NCBI GenBank assembly: GCA_020861055.1
Contig: JAJBTD010000010.1
Location: 1 to 9,352, forward strand
Length of the DNA: 9,352 nucleotides
Origin: Clostridiales bacterium
Lineage (GTDB): Bacteria; Bacillota; Clostridia; Oscillospirales; Oscillospiraceae
Direction: 5' to 3'
Shown: piece after piece, positions 1 to 6,704 of the stretch
How positions within the stretch are numbered: position 1 is the first letter of the stretch
Layout: each line of letters starts with the position of its first letter
Notes under the pieces: model-generated
What the model was told of the DNA's origin: nothing
Seen by the model: the letters and a program-made list of their open reading frames with translations, nothing else
Databases searched by the model: none
Program-made: the position numbers and the translations under genes

Positions 1-1
1 G

Positions 2-487
2 CCCTCCAACCCCTGGCCCCAGTGGCCCCTGGTGAAAAAGACGGACTACGGCCATGAGGAGGCCATCGCCGTCTTTGGCAGCGCTCCCCGCATCTACCAG
101 ACCACCGTCAAGGAGTTCCATGCCGACGAGAACGGCGATCTCTGCGCCGTCACCATCGTCCACCTGGAGTCCAAGAAGGACGAAAAGACCGGTCGCCGGA
201 TGATGGTGCCGGTAGAGGGCAGCGAGGAGACCCTCCCCTGCCAGCTGTTGCTCATCGCCGCAGGCTTCCTGGGCAGTCAGCAGTACGTCACCGACGCCTT
301 CGGCGTGGAGCTGAATCCCCGCACCAACGTCAAGACGGAGGACGGGAAATACAAGACCAGCGTGGACAAGGTCTTTGTGGCCGGCGATATGCACCGGGGG
401 CAGTCCCTGGTGGTCTGGGGCGTGGCCGAGGGCCGCGGCTGCGCCAGGGACGTGGACGAGTATCTCATGGGCTACACCTTCCTGTGA
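2..487 (+). CDS. gltD: Glutamate synthase small subunit (NADPH), C-terminal part
   Basis: This is the last 161 residues of a gene that begins before the window; the frame is open from base 2 and ends at TGA 485-487. The GltD subunit takes electrons from NAD(P)H through FAD and iron-sulfur centres and passes them to the large subunit, which makes glutamate from glutamine and 2-oxoglutarate in the cytoplasm. Seen directly: the NPWPQWPL then DYGHEEA segment typical of GltD, an AAGFLG stretch, and the C-terminal FAD-contacting block VFVAGDMHRGQSLVVW followed by an EGR and an YLMG ending. These place it in the GltD/pyridine nucleotide-disulphide oxidoreductase group. A GTG at 32 could be mistaken for a start, but the family motif begins before it, so it is internal. 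A stand-alone GltD-like NADPH:ferredoxin subunit (NfnB/SudA type) remains possible because the N-terminus and neighbours are not visible. Confidence 0.88.
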   Translation, partial: PSNPWPQWPLVKKTDYGHEEAIAVFGSAPRIYQTTVKEFHADENGDLCAVTIVHLESKKDEKTGRRMMVPVEGSEETLPCQLLLIAAGFLGSQQYVTDAFGVELNPRTNVKTEDGKYKTSVDKVFVAGDMHRGQSLVVWGVAEGRGCARDVDEYLMGYTFL

Positions 488-520
488 GCCGCTCCCCCGT
501 TCTTTCTCCAAACGATTCAA

Positions 521-549
521 CCCCCTGCCGGGTCAATCCCGGCAGGGGG
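521..549. terminator. Shared hairpin terminator between convergent genes
   Basis: A perfect 12-bp GC-rich stem (521-532 paired with 538-549) closes a 5-base loop. It lies 33 bases after the gltD stop and 22 bases after the stop of the convergent kinase gene, so it can serve both. The downstream T tracts are broken on both strands (TTCGCTTTCGTT on plus, TTGAATCGTTT on minus), so termination may be less than complete. Confidence 0.75.
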
Positions 550-571
550 TTCGCTTTCGTTATAGTCCGTG

Positions 572-1831
572 TCACAGGGGCAGCGTCACCGTCATCAGCA
601 GGGTATCTCCGTTCTGCAGGGATGCGGCGTTCTTCCCCTTATGGGCATTCACGATCATCTGCGCGATGGAGAGGCCAATGCCGTGTCCCTCCACCTGGTT
701 GGAGCTGCGGGAGGGGTCTCCCCGGTAGAAGCGGTCAAAGATGTGCTCCAGGCTCTCCTGTGTCACTCCCTCCGCCGTGTTGCGGACCAGCAGCCGAAGA
801 TTCCGCCCCGACTGCTCCAGAGTGAGCGATATCTCGCTCTCCTCCGGGGAGTATTTCAGGGCGTTGTCCAGCAGGATGACGGTCAGCTGGCGAATGGCGT
901 TCTCGTCCCCATGGAGGGTGAGCATGGGCTGAATGCGGCTTTCAAATTGCTTGTTCTGGGTCTTTGCCAGCGCCTGGAAGGACTGGGCCGCCTCCCCCAC
1001 CACGTCGGAGATGGGAAAGTCGATCATCTGAAACTGGCTCTCCCCCTCCTCCATCCTGGACAGGGCGATGAGGGCGTTGGTCAGCTTTGCCAGCCGGTCG
1101 GTCTGCCTCCGGATGTCCTGGAGCCACTCGTTTTCTCCGATATCCATCTCAAGCACCTCGGCGTCGGCGTCGATGATGGTCAGGGGGGTCTTCAGCTCGT
1201 GGCCGGCGTTGGTGATGAATTGGCGCTGCTTGTCATAGCTCTCTGCCACGGGACGGATGATCCGTCCGGAAAACAGAATCATCAGCAGCAGCACCGCCGC
1301 CAGGCCGACAGCCGAGATACCGCAGCTGGCCTTCAGGAAGGTGGTAAAGGTGGTGAGGTTTCGTCCGCAGTCCAGAAAGGTGACTCGCGTGCCGCTCTCA
1401 TCGCTGGTGACAGCATAGCGGTAGTTGGAGATAAAACCCCGTTCCGCGCCCCGGCTCACCGCCTCCTGGGCGTACTCGATGGCGGCGGAGGTGTCCACAG
1501 CGGCGATTTTCCCCGTGTCCACCGTCTCCACCTCTCCCTCGTTGTTGAGCAGGACGGAGAAATACCGGGACTCATAGGGCAGCTCCGGGGACATCTCCCG
1601 CAGCTTGCCCTGGCCGCTGTCCGAAGGAGGGGCCGTCCCATCCCCCTCCTTCTGGTTCTCCTGTCGGGGAAACGCGCCGTTGTTGTCCGCCAGGATGGTC
1701 AGCACCTGGTCTGCATCCTCCACGATCTCCCGATAGTTCACCAGATTGACGCTTCCCATAATGGCCAGCAGCACCACCAGCAGAGAAACCATGGACATGG
1801 CAATAAATTTCACCCGGAGCCTGCGTATCAT
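572..1831 (-). CDS. Sensor histidine kinase of a two-component system
   Basis: A 419-residue membrane sensor kinase. Seen: an N-terminal membrane segment at about residues 9-30, an extracytoplasmic region of about 140 residues, a second membrane segment at about 171-188, the H-box FITNAGHELKTPLT with phospho-acceptor His211, the N-box LLDNALKYSP with Asn323, the FDRFYRGDPSR block near 365-375 and the glycine box GHGIGLSIA near 382-390. The usual DxGxG (G1) motif is not recognisable; the matching place reads NTAEGV, as in some Firmicute kinases of this kind. The linker after the second membrane segment is too short for a normal HAMP domain. The start ATG at 1829-1831 has GGAGGAG six bases upstream and overlaps the regulator stop as ATGA, so the two genes are translationally coupled. 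The signal sensed is unknown. Because of the regulator frameshift, the kinase frame is also continuous with the regulator start at 2503. Confidence 0.9.
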   Translation of the reverse strand: MIRRLRVKFIAMSMVSLLVVLLAIMGSVNLVNYREIVEDADQVLTILADNNGAFPRQENQKEGDGTAPPSDSGQGKLREMSPELPYESRYFSVLLNNEGEVETVDTGKIAAVDTSAAIEYAQEAVSRGAERGFISNYRYAVTSDESGTRVTFLDCGRNLTTFTTFLKASCGISAVGLAAVLLLMILFSGRIIRPVAESYDKQRQFITNAGHELKTPLTIIDADAEVLEMDIGENEWLQDIRRQTDRLAKLTNALIALSRMEEGESQFQMIDFPISDVVGEAAQSFQALAKTQNKQFESRIQPMLTLHGDENAIRQLTVILLDNALKYSPEESEISLTLEQSGRNLRLLVRNTAEGVTQESLEHIFDRFYRGDPSRSSNQVEGHGIGLSIAQMIVNAHKGKNAASLQNGDTLLMTVTLPL

Positions 1832-2503
1832 GGCAGCTCCTCCAGGGAGTATCCGGCGTTTCGGGTGGCCTTGATCTGAATGTTGGCGTGGAGGGCGGCG
1901 AGCTTTTTCCGCAGGTAGGAAATATACACACCACACCACGTTGATCTCCGCCTCGCTGTCATAGCCCCAGATCTTTTCCAGGAACCGCTCGGTGGGGATG
2001 AGCCGTCTGGGATTGGACATGAGCATCTCCAGCATCTGGAACTCCCGGTTGGCCAGCCGGAAGCTGCCCGTGGGAGAGGACAGCTCAAAGGTGGCCCGAT
2101 CCAGGGTGACGTTCCCCACCTGGAGGCGGGAGTCAGGCTGGGCCGTCTGGCTCCGGGTCATGGCCCGGATACGGGCCAGCAGCTCTCTGGAATTGAAGGG
2201 CTTGGTCAGGTAGTCGTTGGCCCCGCTGTCCAGGCCCAGCACCTTGTCGTCGATCTCCGATTTTGCCGTGAGGATGAGGACGGGCACCTGGTTCCCCGCC
2301 TCCCGGACGCGCCGGAGCACAGTGATGCCGTCCATCTTTGGCATCATCAAATCCAGAACGACCCCGTCATAGTCTCCGTTTTCCAGCCAGGCCAGAGCCT
2401 CCGCCCCGTCATAGACCGCATCCACAGAATAGTGGTTCTTCTCCAGAATGGCAACGATGGCTCTGGAGAGAGAACGCTCGTCCTCCGCCAGCAGCAGGCG
2501 CAT
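1828..2503 (-). pseudogene. OmpR-family response regulator with a one-base frameshift
   Basis: Response regulator partner of the kinase. The receiver domain (about residues 1-118) is intact: acidic pair Glu7/Asp8, phospho-acceptor Asp51 (VVLDLMMPKMDG), Thr79 and Lys101 (LTKPF). The winged-helix domain begins near residue 127. After Trp191 (EINVVW) the frame breaks: an extra base at about 1930, inside the short repeat GTGGTGTGGTGTGT on the minus strand, is not expected from the family, whose sequence goes on as VYISYLRKKL. That continuation is present one frame over and runs to TGA 1828-1830; without the extra base the protein would be a normal 224 residues. As written, the product loses the recognition helix and wing, so it should not bind DNA, and translation continues into the kinase. 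Start ATG 2501-2503 is preceded by GGAGGGGAG. It may be a sequencing or assembly slip, a true mutation, or reversible slippage. Confidence 0.85.
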
Positions 2504-2583
2504 AACACTCCCCTCCGTTCTCCTCAGGGCGCCGATGCACGAAGGCAGCAGTCGCCAGCACAGTACCCTAATTATGATGTATC

Positions 2584-2617
2584 AGTATAATCCCGATACT
2601 TTAAGAGAAGCTTAAAG
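2584..2617 (-). promoter_or_regulatory. Likely promoter and operator of the two-component operon
   Basis: On the minus strand a -10 like TATACT lies at 2584-2589. The place for a -35 (2607-2612, AGCTTC) is poor. It is covered by CTTTAAG-N5-CTTAAAG (2599-2617), which is an inverted repeat and also a direct TTAAR repeat with an 11-base step. An 11-base half-site step next to a weak -35 is typical of promoters activated by OmpR/PhoB-family regulators, so autoregulation is a reasonable inference. The transcription start would lie about 70-80 bases before the regulator ATG. Confidence 0.4.
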
Positions 2618-2720
2618 CGCTTCCCCACCTGTATATATGATAGCATTTCCGCCTGCTTCCCGCAAGGTGCTTCCGCAGCGGCTCCTGTCGGGAGATGTAT
2701 TTCACCCTTTTGACAGACTG

Positions 2721-2748
2721 ACGGCCTCTGCTTTCCGGCAGAGGCCGT
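2721..2748 (-). terminator. Stem-loop after the ATPase gene
   Basis: ACGGCCTCTG at 2721-2730 pairs perfectly with 2739-2748 around an 8-base loop, starting 23 bases after the ATPase stop. On the minus strand no run of T follows the stem, so it may be a weak terminator or a transcript-stabilising hairpin rather than a strong intrinsic terminator. Confidence 0.45.
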
Positions 2749-2771
2749 ATGGAAGCGTTATGTCCTCCTGT

Positions 2772-5390
2772 TCAGCGGCGGTGTCCGATCAGACCGCAGG
2801 CCTTGCAGAGCTCCATGACCAGAAGGGGGACCAGGGTGAAGCCCACCCCCGCCAGGTACAGATACCAGGGGAGCGTCACAAGACCAAACACCGTGGTCAG
2901 CGGGGTGAACAGCACGACCGCCATCAGCGCCACAGAGACCAGAGCCGCCTGGTTCAGCTTTCCGTTGGAGAAGGGGCCGATGCGGAACAGGGAGCGCTCC
3001 GAGCGCATATTGAACGACTGCACCACCTGGGACAGGGCCAGCACCAGGAAGGCCAGGGTCTGTCCTCCCTCGTCGCTGCCGGTGACGGAGGTCCCCACCA
3101 GGAAGGCAGCCAGGGTCAGCAGGCCGAACATCAGGCCCTGGAGGACGATCTGCACCCCGAAGCCGTTGGCGAACAGGCCCTCGTCCCGTGGCTTGGGCTT
3201 GTGGTCCATGACGTCCGGCTCCACCGCCTCCATGCCCAGGGCGATGGCGGGGAGGCTGTCGGTGACCAGGTTGACCCACAACAGCTGCATGGACTGGAAC
3301 AGAGACTTGTGCCACAGCACCATAGCCAGGAAGACGCAGATCACCTCGCCGATGTTGGTGCCCAGGAGGTAGCCCACCACCTTTTTGATGTTGGCGTAGA
3401 TGCCTCTCCCCTCCCGGACGGCGTCTACAATGGTGGTAAAGTTGTCGTCGGTGAGGGTCATATCGGCGGCTCCCTTGGCAACGTCGGTGCCGGTGACGCC
3501 CATGGCGCAGCCGATGTCCGCCGCCTTCAGGGCGGGGGCGTCGTTCACCCCGTCGCCGGTCATGGCCACCACCTGGCCCTTCCGCTGCCAGGCCTTGACG
3601 ATGCGAATTTTGTTCTCCGGGGAGACACGGGCATAGACGGCGGTGCGCTCCACCTGGCCGTCCAGCTGGGAGTCGGTCATGGCGTCCAGCTGCGCGCCGG
3701 TGATGGCCAGATCGCCATCCTTCAGGATGCCCAGGTCCCTGGCGATGGCGGAGGCGGTGACAACATGGTCCCCGGTGATCATCACCGGGCGGATGCCCGC
3801 CTGACGGCAGATCTTTACCGCCTCCCGCACCTCAGGACGGGGCGGGTCGATCATACCCACCAGTCCCAGAAAGGTCAGGTCGCTCTCCAGAGCCTTCTCT
3901 GTGGGCTGAGCCGGGACCTCGTCCAGCTCCTTGTAGGCGACTGCCAGCACCCGGAGGGCGGAGGCGCTCATCTCCTGGTTTACCCTATGGGCGGCCGTCA
4001 CGTCTCCACGGACGCAGAGAGGGGCGATGCCGTCAAAGGCGCCCTTGACAATGGCAATTATTTTGCCGTCCACCCGGTTCACTGTGGTCATCCGCTTCCG
4101 GTCAGAGTCAAAGGGCAGCTCCGCCAGCCGGGGGCAGTCCCGGTTGAGCTGCTCTTTGGGCATGCCGTTGTTGTGGGCCGCCAGGACGATGGCGGTTTCG
4201 GTGGGGTCGCCGATGTGCTGCACCTCTCCGTCATCGTGGAACACCACCGTACCGTCGCTGCACAGAGTCCCGTATTGGAGCAGACGGCACACCTCCGGGG
4301 AACAGTGGTCGGTCACATCCTCCGGGCCAGCCGCCCCGTCCAGATAGGTCTTGACCAGGGTCATGCGGTTCTGGGTCAGGGTGCCCGTCTTGTCCGAGCA
4401 GATGACCGAGGCGCTGCCCAGGGTCTCCACGGCGGGGAGGCGGCGGATGATGGCGTTTTTCTTTACCATCCGCTGGACGCCGATGGACAGCACCACCGTC
4501 ACGATGGCGGGCAGTCCCTCCGGAATGGCGGAGACCGCCAGGGAGACCGCCGTCATAAAGATGCTCAGCGGCTCCAGCCCGTTGGCCAGGCCGATAACGA
4601 AGATGATGGCGCAGGCGGCTACCGCCACAATGCCCAGATACTTGCCCAGCTGGGCCAGCTTCTGCTGGAGGGGGGTCTGCCCCTCCTCCTCCCCTTCCAG
4701 GAGGTTGGCAATCTTGCCCATCTCGGTGTCCATGCCGGTGGCGGTCACCAGGGCGGTGGCGGTGCCATAGGTGATGCTACACCCGGAGAACACCATATTG
4801 GTCCGGTCGCCCAGAGGGGCGTCCTCCGCTATTGCCGCCTCGGCGTCCTTCTCCGAGGGCACCGACTCGCCGGTGAGGGCGGACTCCTCGCTTTTCAGGC
4901 TGACGCTGCGGAGCAGGCGGCTGTCCGCCGGGACAAAGTCCCCCGCCTCCAGGCGGATGATGTCGCCGGGGACCAGCTGCGCCGCCTCGATCACCTGCTC
5001 CGCCCCGTCCCGGATGACCCTGGCGTGGGGAGCGGACATATTTTTCAGCGCCTCCAGCGCTTTCTCCGCCTGGCTCTCCTGCATGACGCCGATGACGGCG
5101 TTCACAATGACGATGAGCAAAATCAATGCAGGCTCAAAGAACTCCTGGGGGTCGCCCTGGACGCAGGCGATGGCGAAGGACACCGCCGCCGCCGCCAGCA
5201 GGATAAGGATCATGGCATCCTTAAACTGGTCGATGAACCGCTGGAGATTGGTCTTTTTGGGCTTCTCCCGGAGCCGGTTCTCCCCGTGCTCCGCCAGCCG
5301 CTCCGCCGCCTGCTGTCCGGTCAGGCCGCTTGTCTGGTCAGAGCAGAGTTGGGACAGCGCCTGTTCCCGTGTTGTGCTGTGGAATGTCAT
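2772..5390 (-). CDS. P-type (IIA-like) calcium-transporting ATPase
   Basis: A complete 872-residue cation pump that would export Ca2+ from the cytoplasm at the cost of ATP. Seen in order: N-terminal cation-ATPase domain, first membrane pair at about 58-102, actuator loop TGES (173-176), PEGLPA in M4 with Glu291, phosphorylation motif DKTGTLT with Asp333, nucleotide-site KGA (Lys449), MITGD (537-541), GDGVNDAP hinge (612-619), then C-terminal membrane helices. The ion-site residues known from SERCA are present: Glu291 in M4, Asn679 and Glu682 in M5 (TNIGEV), and Asn707, Thr710 and Asp711 in M6 (VNLVTD). This supports Ca2+ over Mn2+, Na+ or K+, though family members do vary. Start ATG 5388-5390 has AAAGGAG about nine bases upstream. 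The gene seems to be a single transcription unit. It lies upstream of the two-component operon on the same strand, separated by a hairpin and a promoter, so any link between them is unproven. Confidence 0.95.
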   Translation of the reverse strand: MTFHSTTREQALSQLCSDQTSGLTGQQAAERLAEHGENRLREKPKKTNLQRFIDQFKDAMILILLAAAAVSFAIACVQGDPQEFFEPALILLIVIVNAVIGVMQESQAEKALEALKNMSAPHARVIRDGAEQVIEAAQLVPGDIIRLEAGDFVPADSRLLRSVSLKSEESALTGESVPSEKDAEAAIAEDAPLGDRTNMVFSGCSITYGTATALVTATGMDTEMGKIANLLEGEEEGQTPLQQKLAQLGKYLGIVAVAACAIIFVIGLANGLEPLSIFMTAVSLAVSAIPEGLPAIVTVVLSIGVQRMVKKNAIIRRLPAVETLGSASVICSDKTGTLTQNRMTLVKTYLDGAAGPEDVTDHCSPEVCRLLQYGTLCSDGTVVFHDDGEVQHIGDPTETAIVLAAHNNGMPKEQLNRDCPRLAELPFDSDRKRMTTVNRVDGKIIAIVKGAFDGIAPLCVRGDVTAAHRVNQEMSASALRVLAVAYKELDEVPAQPTEKALESDLTFLGLVGMIDPPRPEVREAVKICRQAGIRPVMITGDHVVTASAIARDLGILKDGDLAITGAQLDAMTDSQLDGQVERTAVYARVSPENKIRIVKAWQRKGQVVAMTGDGVNDAPALKAADIGCAMGVTGTDVAKGAADMTLTDDNFTTIVDAVREGRGIYANIKKVVGYLLGTNIGEVICVFLAMVLWHKSLFQSMQLLWVNLVTDSLPAIALGMEAVEPDVMDHKPKPRDEGLFANGFGVQIVLQGLMFGLLTLAAFLVGTSVTGSDEGGQTLAFLVLALSQVVQSFNMRSERSLFRIGPFSNGKLNQAALVSVALMAVVLFTPLTTVFGLVTLPWYLYLAGVGFTLVPLLVMELCKACGLIGHRR

Positions 5391-5463
5391 GAGATATGTC
5401 TCCTTTCGTCAGGGGAGATCGGTTGAGCTTCCGAAATGGGAAACGCTCCCGTTTGATGGGTAA

Positions 5464-5491
5464 ATAATACCAGATGATGTTCCATTTTACA
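5464..5491 (-). promoter_or_regulatory. Possible promoter of the calcium ATPase gene
   Basis: On the minus strand TATTAT (5464-5469) is a good -10; TGTAAA (5486-5491) sits 16 bases upstream and is a weak -35. This leaves a leader of about 65-70 bases before the ATPase start. The leader has a small AAACG/CGTTT hairpin (5441-5454). I do not recognise a riboswitch in it. The rest of 5492-5561 shows nothing I can name. Confidence 0.35.
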
Positions 5492-5561
5492 CGGGACAAA
5501 ATGGGGGGATGTCTATTTTTTCCTCACAGGAGGCAATTTGTCCCAAAGGATGTCTAACGGT

Positions 5562-5615
5562 AAAAACGGAGGCTCCGGCACAGAGCCGCAGCTTATGTGA
5601 CTCTGCGCCGGAGCC
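5562..5615 (-). terminator. Rho-independent terminator of the CMD-cupin gene
   Basis: Read on the minus strand, 5615-5601 pairs with 5585-5571 as a 15-bp stem with one G-U pair and a 15-base loop, followed three bases later by TTTTT (5562-5566). The G-U pair forms only on the minus-strand RNA (A-C mismatch on plus), which suggests it acts for the minus-strand gene ending at 5696. A plus-strand T run (5628-5634) also follows the stem, 12 bases away, so weaker activity in the other direction is possible. Confidence 0.75.
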
Positions 5616-5695
5616 GAAGGCCCGACGTTTTTTTCAGAATGGCGGCGGCAAAAATGCAGCGTTGCCCCCCTGGTTTTCAGCCTCCCCTTCCGGGA

Positions 5696-6451
5696 TTATT
5701 TCAGATTCCCATACTGGCTGTCGTCCACCGGCTCCAGCCACTCATTGAAGCCGTTTTCTCCCGGTACCTCCACCGCCAGGTGGGAGAACCAACTGTCCGG
5801 AGCCGCGCCGTGCCAGTGCTTCACGCCGACAGGAATGTTGATGCAGTCGCCGGGCTTCATCTCCACGGCCTCCTTGCCCCACTCCTGGTAGTAGCCTCGG
5901 CCTGCCACGCAGATCAAAATCTGTCCGCCGCCCTTGTCTGCGTGATGTACGTGCCAGTTGTTGCGGCAGCCCGGCTCAAAGGTCACGTTGAAAATACCGA
6001 CCTGGTCTGTGGACACAGGGGCGAGATAACTCTGCCCGATAAAATACTGCGCAAAGGCGTCGTTCGGCGCGCCGATGGGAAATACCATCTGGCTGGCGTG
6101 GGCCGCTTTTGCGTTCGTCAGATCAGTCTCCTCCGCCCAAACCTCCTTCGCCATATAAAAGACCGCCCAGCCCTTGGGCCAGCCCACATAAAAGGCAGCG
6201 TGCGTAATGATCGCTGCGATCTCCGCTCTGGTCACGCCCGCTTTTTTGGCGTTCTCCAGATGATATTTCAGAGAGGAATCGGTCACGCCGGAGGCCATCA
6301 GGGCTACCACCGTAATTATGCAGCGGGTCTTGTGGTCGATGTCGTGATTGTTCCAGTTTTCACCGAAGAGTACATCGTCGTTGAAGTGAGCAAAATCCGG
6401 CGCAAAGTCGCCCAGGGTGTTCCGCCCTGCGGTCTGTACAATTTTTTCCAT
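5696..6451 (-). CDS. Carboxymuconolactone decarboxylase-like/cupin fusion protein
   Basis: A 251-residue cytoplasmic protein with two domains. Residues about 30-108 match the carboxymuconolactone decarboxylase/AhpD-like fold (TRCIITVVALMASG, then EIAAIITHAAFYVGWPKGW). The Cys-x-x-Cys of peroxidase-linked AhpD is absent, while His84 and the GWPKGW segment resemble the decarboxylase branch. Residues about 150-230 form a cupin: His167 and His169 (WHVHHAD), Gln177 in place of the usual Glu, and His212 or His214 after PGDCINIPVGV are the likely metal ligands. Such fusions are known in anaerobic Firmicutes and Bacteroidetes but their substrates are not established, so I assign no reaction. The start ATG 6449-6451 has GGAGG six bases upstream. 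It appears monocistronic, with its own strong promoter and terminator. No signal peptide is visible. Confidence 0.87.
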   Translation of the reverse strand: MEKIVQTAGRNTLGDFAPDFAHFNDDVLFGENWNNHDIDHKTRCIITVVALMASGVTDSSLKYHLENAKKAGVTRAEIAAIITHAAFYVGWPKGWAVFYMAKEVWAEETDLTNAKAAHASQMVFPIGAPNDAFAQYFIGQSYLAPVSTDQVGIFNVTFEPGCRNNWHVHHADKGGGQILICVAGRGYYQEWGKEAVEMKPGDCINIPVGVKHWHGAAPDSWFSHLAVEVPGENGFNEWLEPVDDSQYGNLK

Positions 6452-6511
6452 AGAGCTCCTCCGTTCTGCGTTTTTGTCACACTGTTCCGCTTGGCGCTGT
6501 GAGATATCATT

Positions 6512-6541
6512 ATTATAAGGATAAAACTGTCTTTAGGTCAA
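6512..6541 (-). promoter_or_regulatory. Strong sigma-A promoter of the CMD-cupin gene
   Basis: On the minus strand TTGACC (6536-6541) and a consensus TATAAT (6512-6517) are separated by 18 bases. The expected start leaves a leader of about 50 bases before the ATG at 6451. The spacer is one base longer than optimal. I looked for a MerR-type dyad in it and found only short TAAA/TTTA arms, so no regulator can be named. Confidence 0.7.
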
Positions 6542-6600
6542 TACTCCGATTGGAAAAATGTGGAGAAAGCCTCTGAAATGCAACCGCCCGGACAGATAGC

Positions 6601-6642
6601 GGCGCTTCGGGAGCAGAGAGACGAGCTCGCTCCTACAGCGCC
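6601..6642. repeat. Imperfect 42-base palindrome downstream of recombinase gene
   Basis: Arms 6601-6614 and 6629-6642 pair at their outer six bases (GGCGCT/AGCGCC) and inner five (GGAGC/GCTCC), with a short mismatched zone between them, around a 14-base middle. It could be RNA structure in the 3' end of the recombinase transcript. Its size and shape are also compatible with a serine-integrase attachment site, but nothing in the window proves that. Confidence 0.45.
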
Positions 6643-6644
6643 GA

Positions 6645-6673
6645 AATCCGCCCCGGAATAACCGGGGCGGATT
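6645..6673 (-). terminator. Stem-loop terminator candidate for the recombinase gene
   Basis: AATCCGCCCCGG (6645-6656) pairs perfectly with 6662-6673 around a 5-base loop, 32 bases after the recombinase stop. The sequence after it on the minus strand is TCGGCGCTG, with no T run beyond the TT inside the stem, so it is a strong hairpin but not a textbook intrinsic terminator. Confidence 0.5.
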
Positions 6674-6686
6674 CTGGGCAATCTGT

Positions 6687-6703
6687 CAGAGCAAGCTGCT
6701 CTG
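6687..6703. repeat. Short inverted repeat just after the recombinase stop
   Basis: CAGAGCA (6687-6693) and TGCTCTG (6697-6703) are perfect inverted arms with a 3-base loop, ending one base before the stop codon region of the recombinase gene. Function unknown; it may fold in the mRNA together with the two stem-loops further downstream. Confidence 0.5.
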
Positions 6704-6704
6704 C

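Noticed and set aside
569..1879. A 436-codon open frame on the plus strand
   Set aside because: Antisense shadow of the sensor kinase gene with low-complexity, His/Gln/Gly-rich composition and no domain signal.
2637..5426. A 929-codon open frame on the plus strand
   Set aside because: It lies fully opposite the Ca2+ ATPase gene, whose motifs are unmistakable; the antisense protein is rich in His, Gln and Gly with no family features. Long antisense frames are common in GC-rich genes.
5391..5470. A metal-sensing riboswitch (yybP-ykoY type) in the ATPase leader
   Set aside because: This class often precedes P-type cation ATPases, so I looked for it, but the leader lacks its conserved loops and has only a small hairpin.
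6512..6541. A MerR-type operator in the promoter spacer of the CMD-cupin gene
   Set aside because: The 18-base spacer made this worth testing, but only 4-base TAAA/TTTA arms are symmetric and no regulator gene is next to it.
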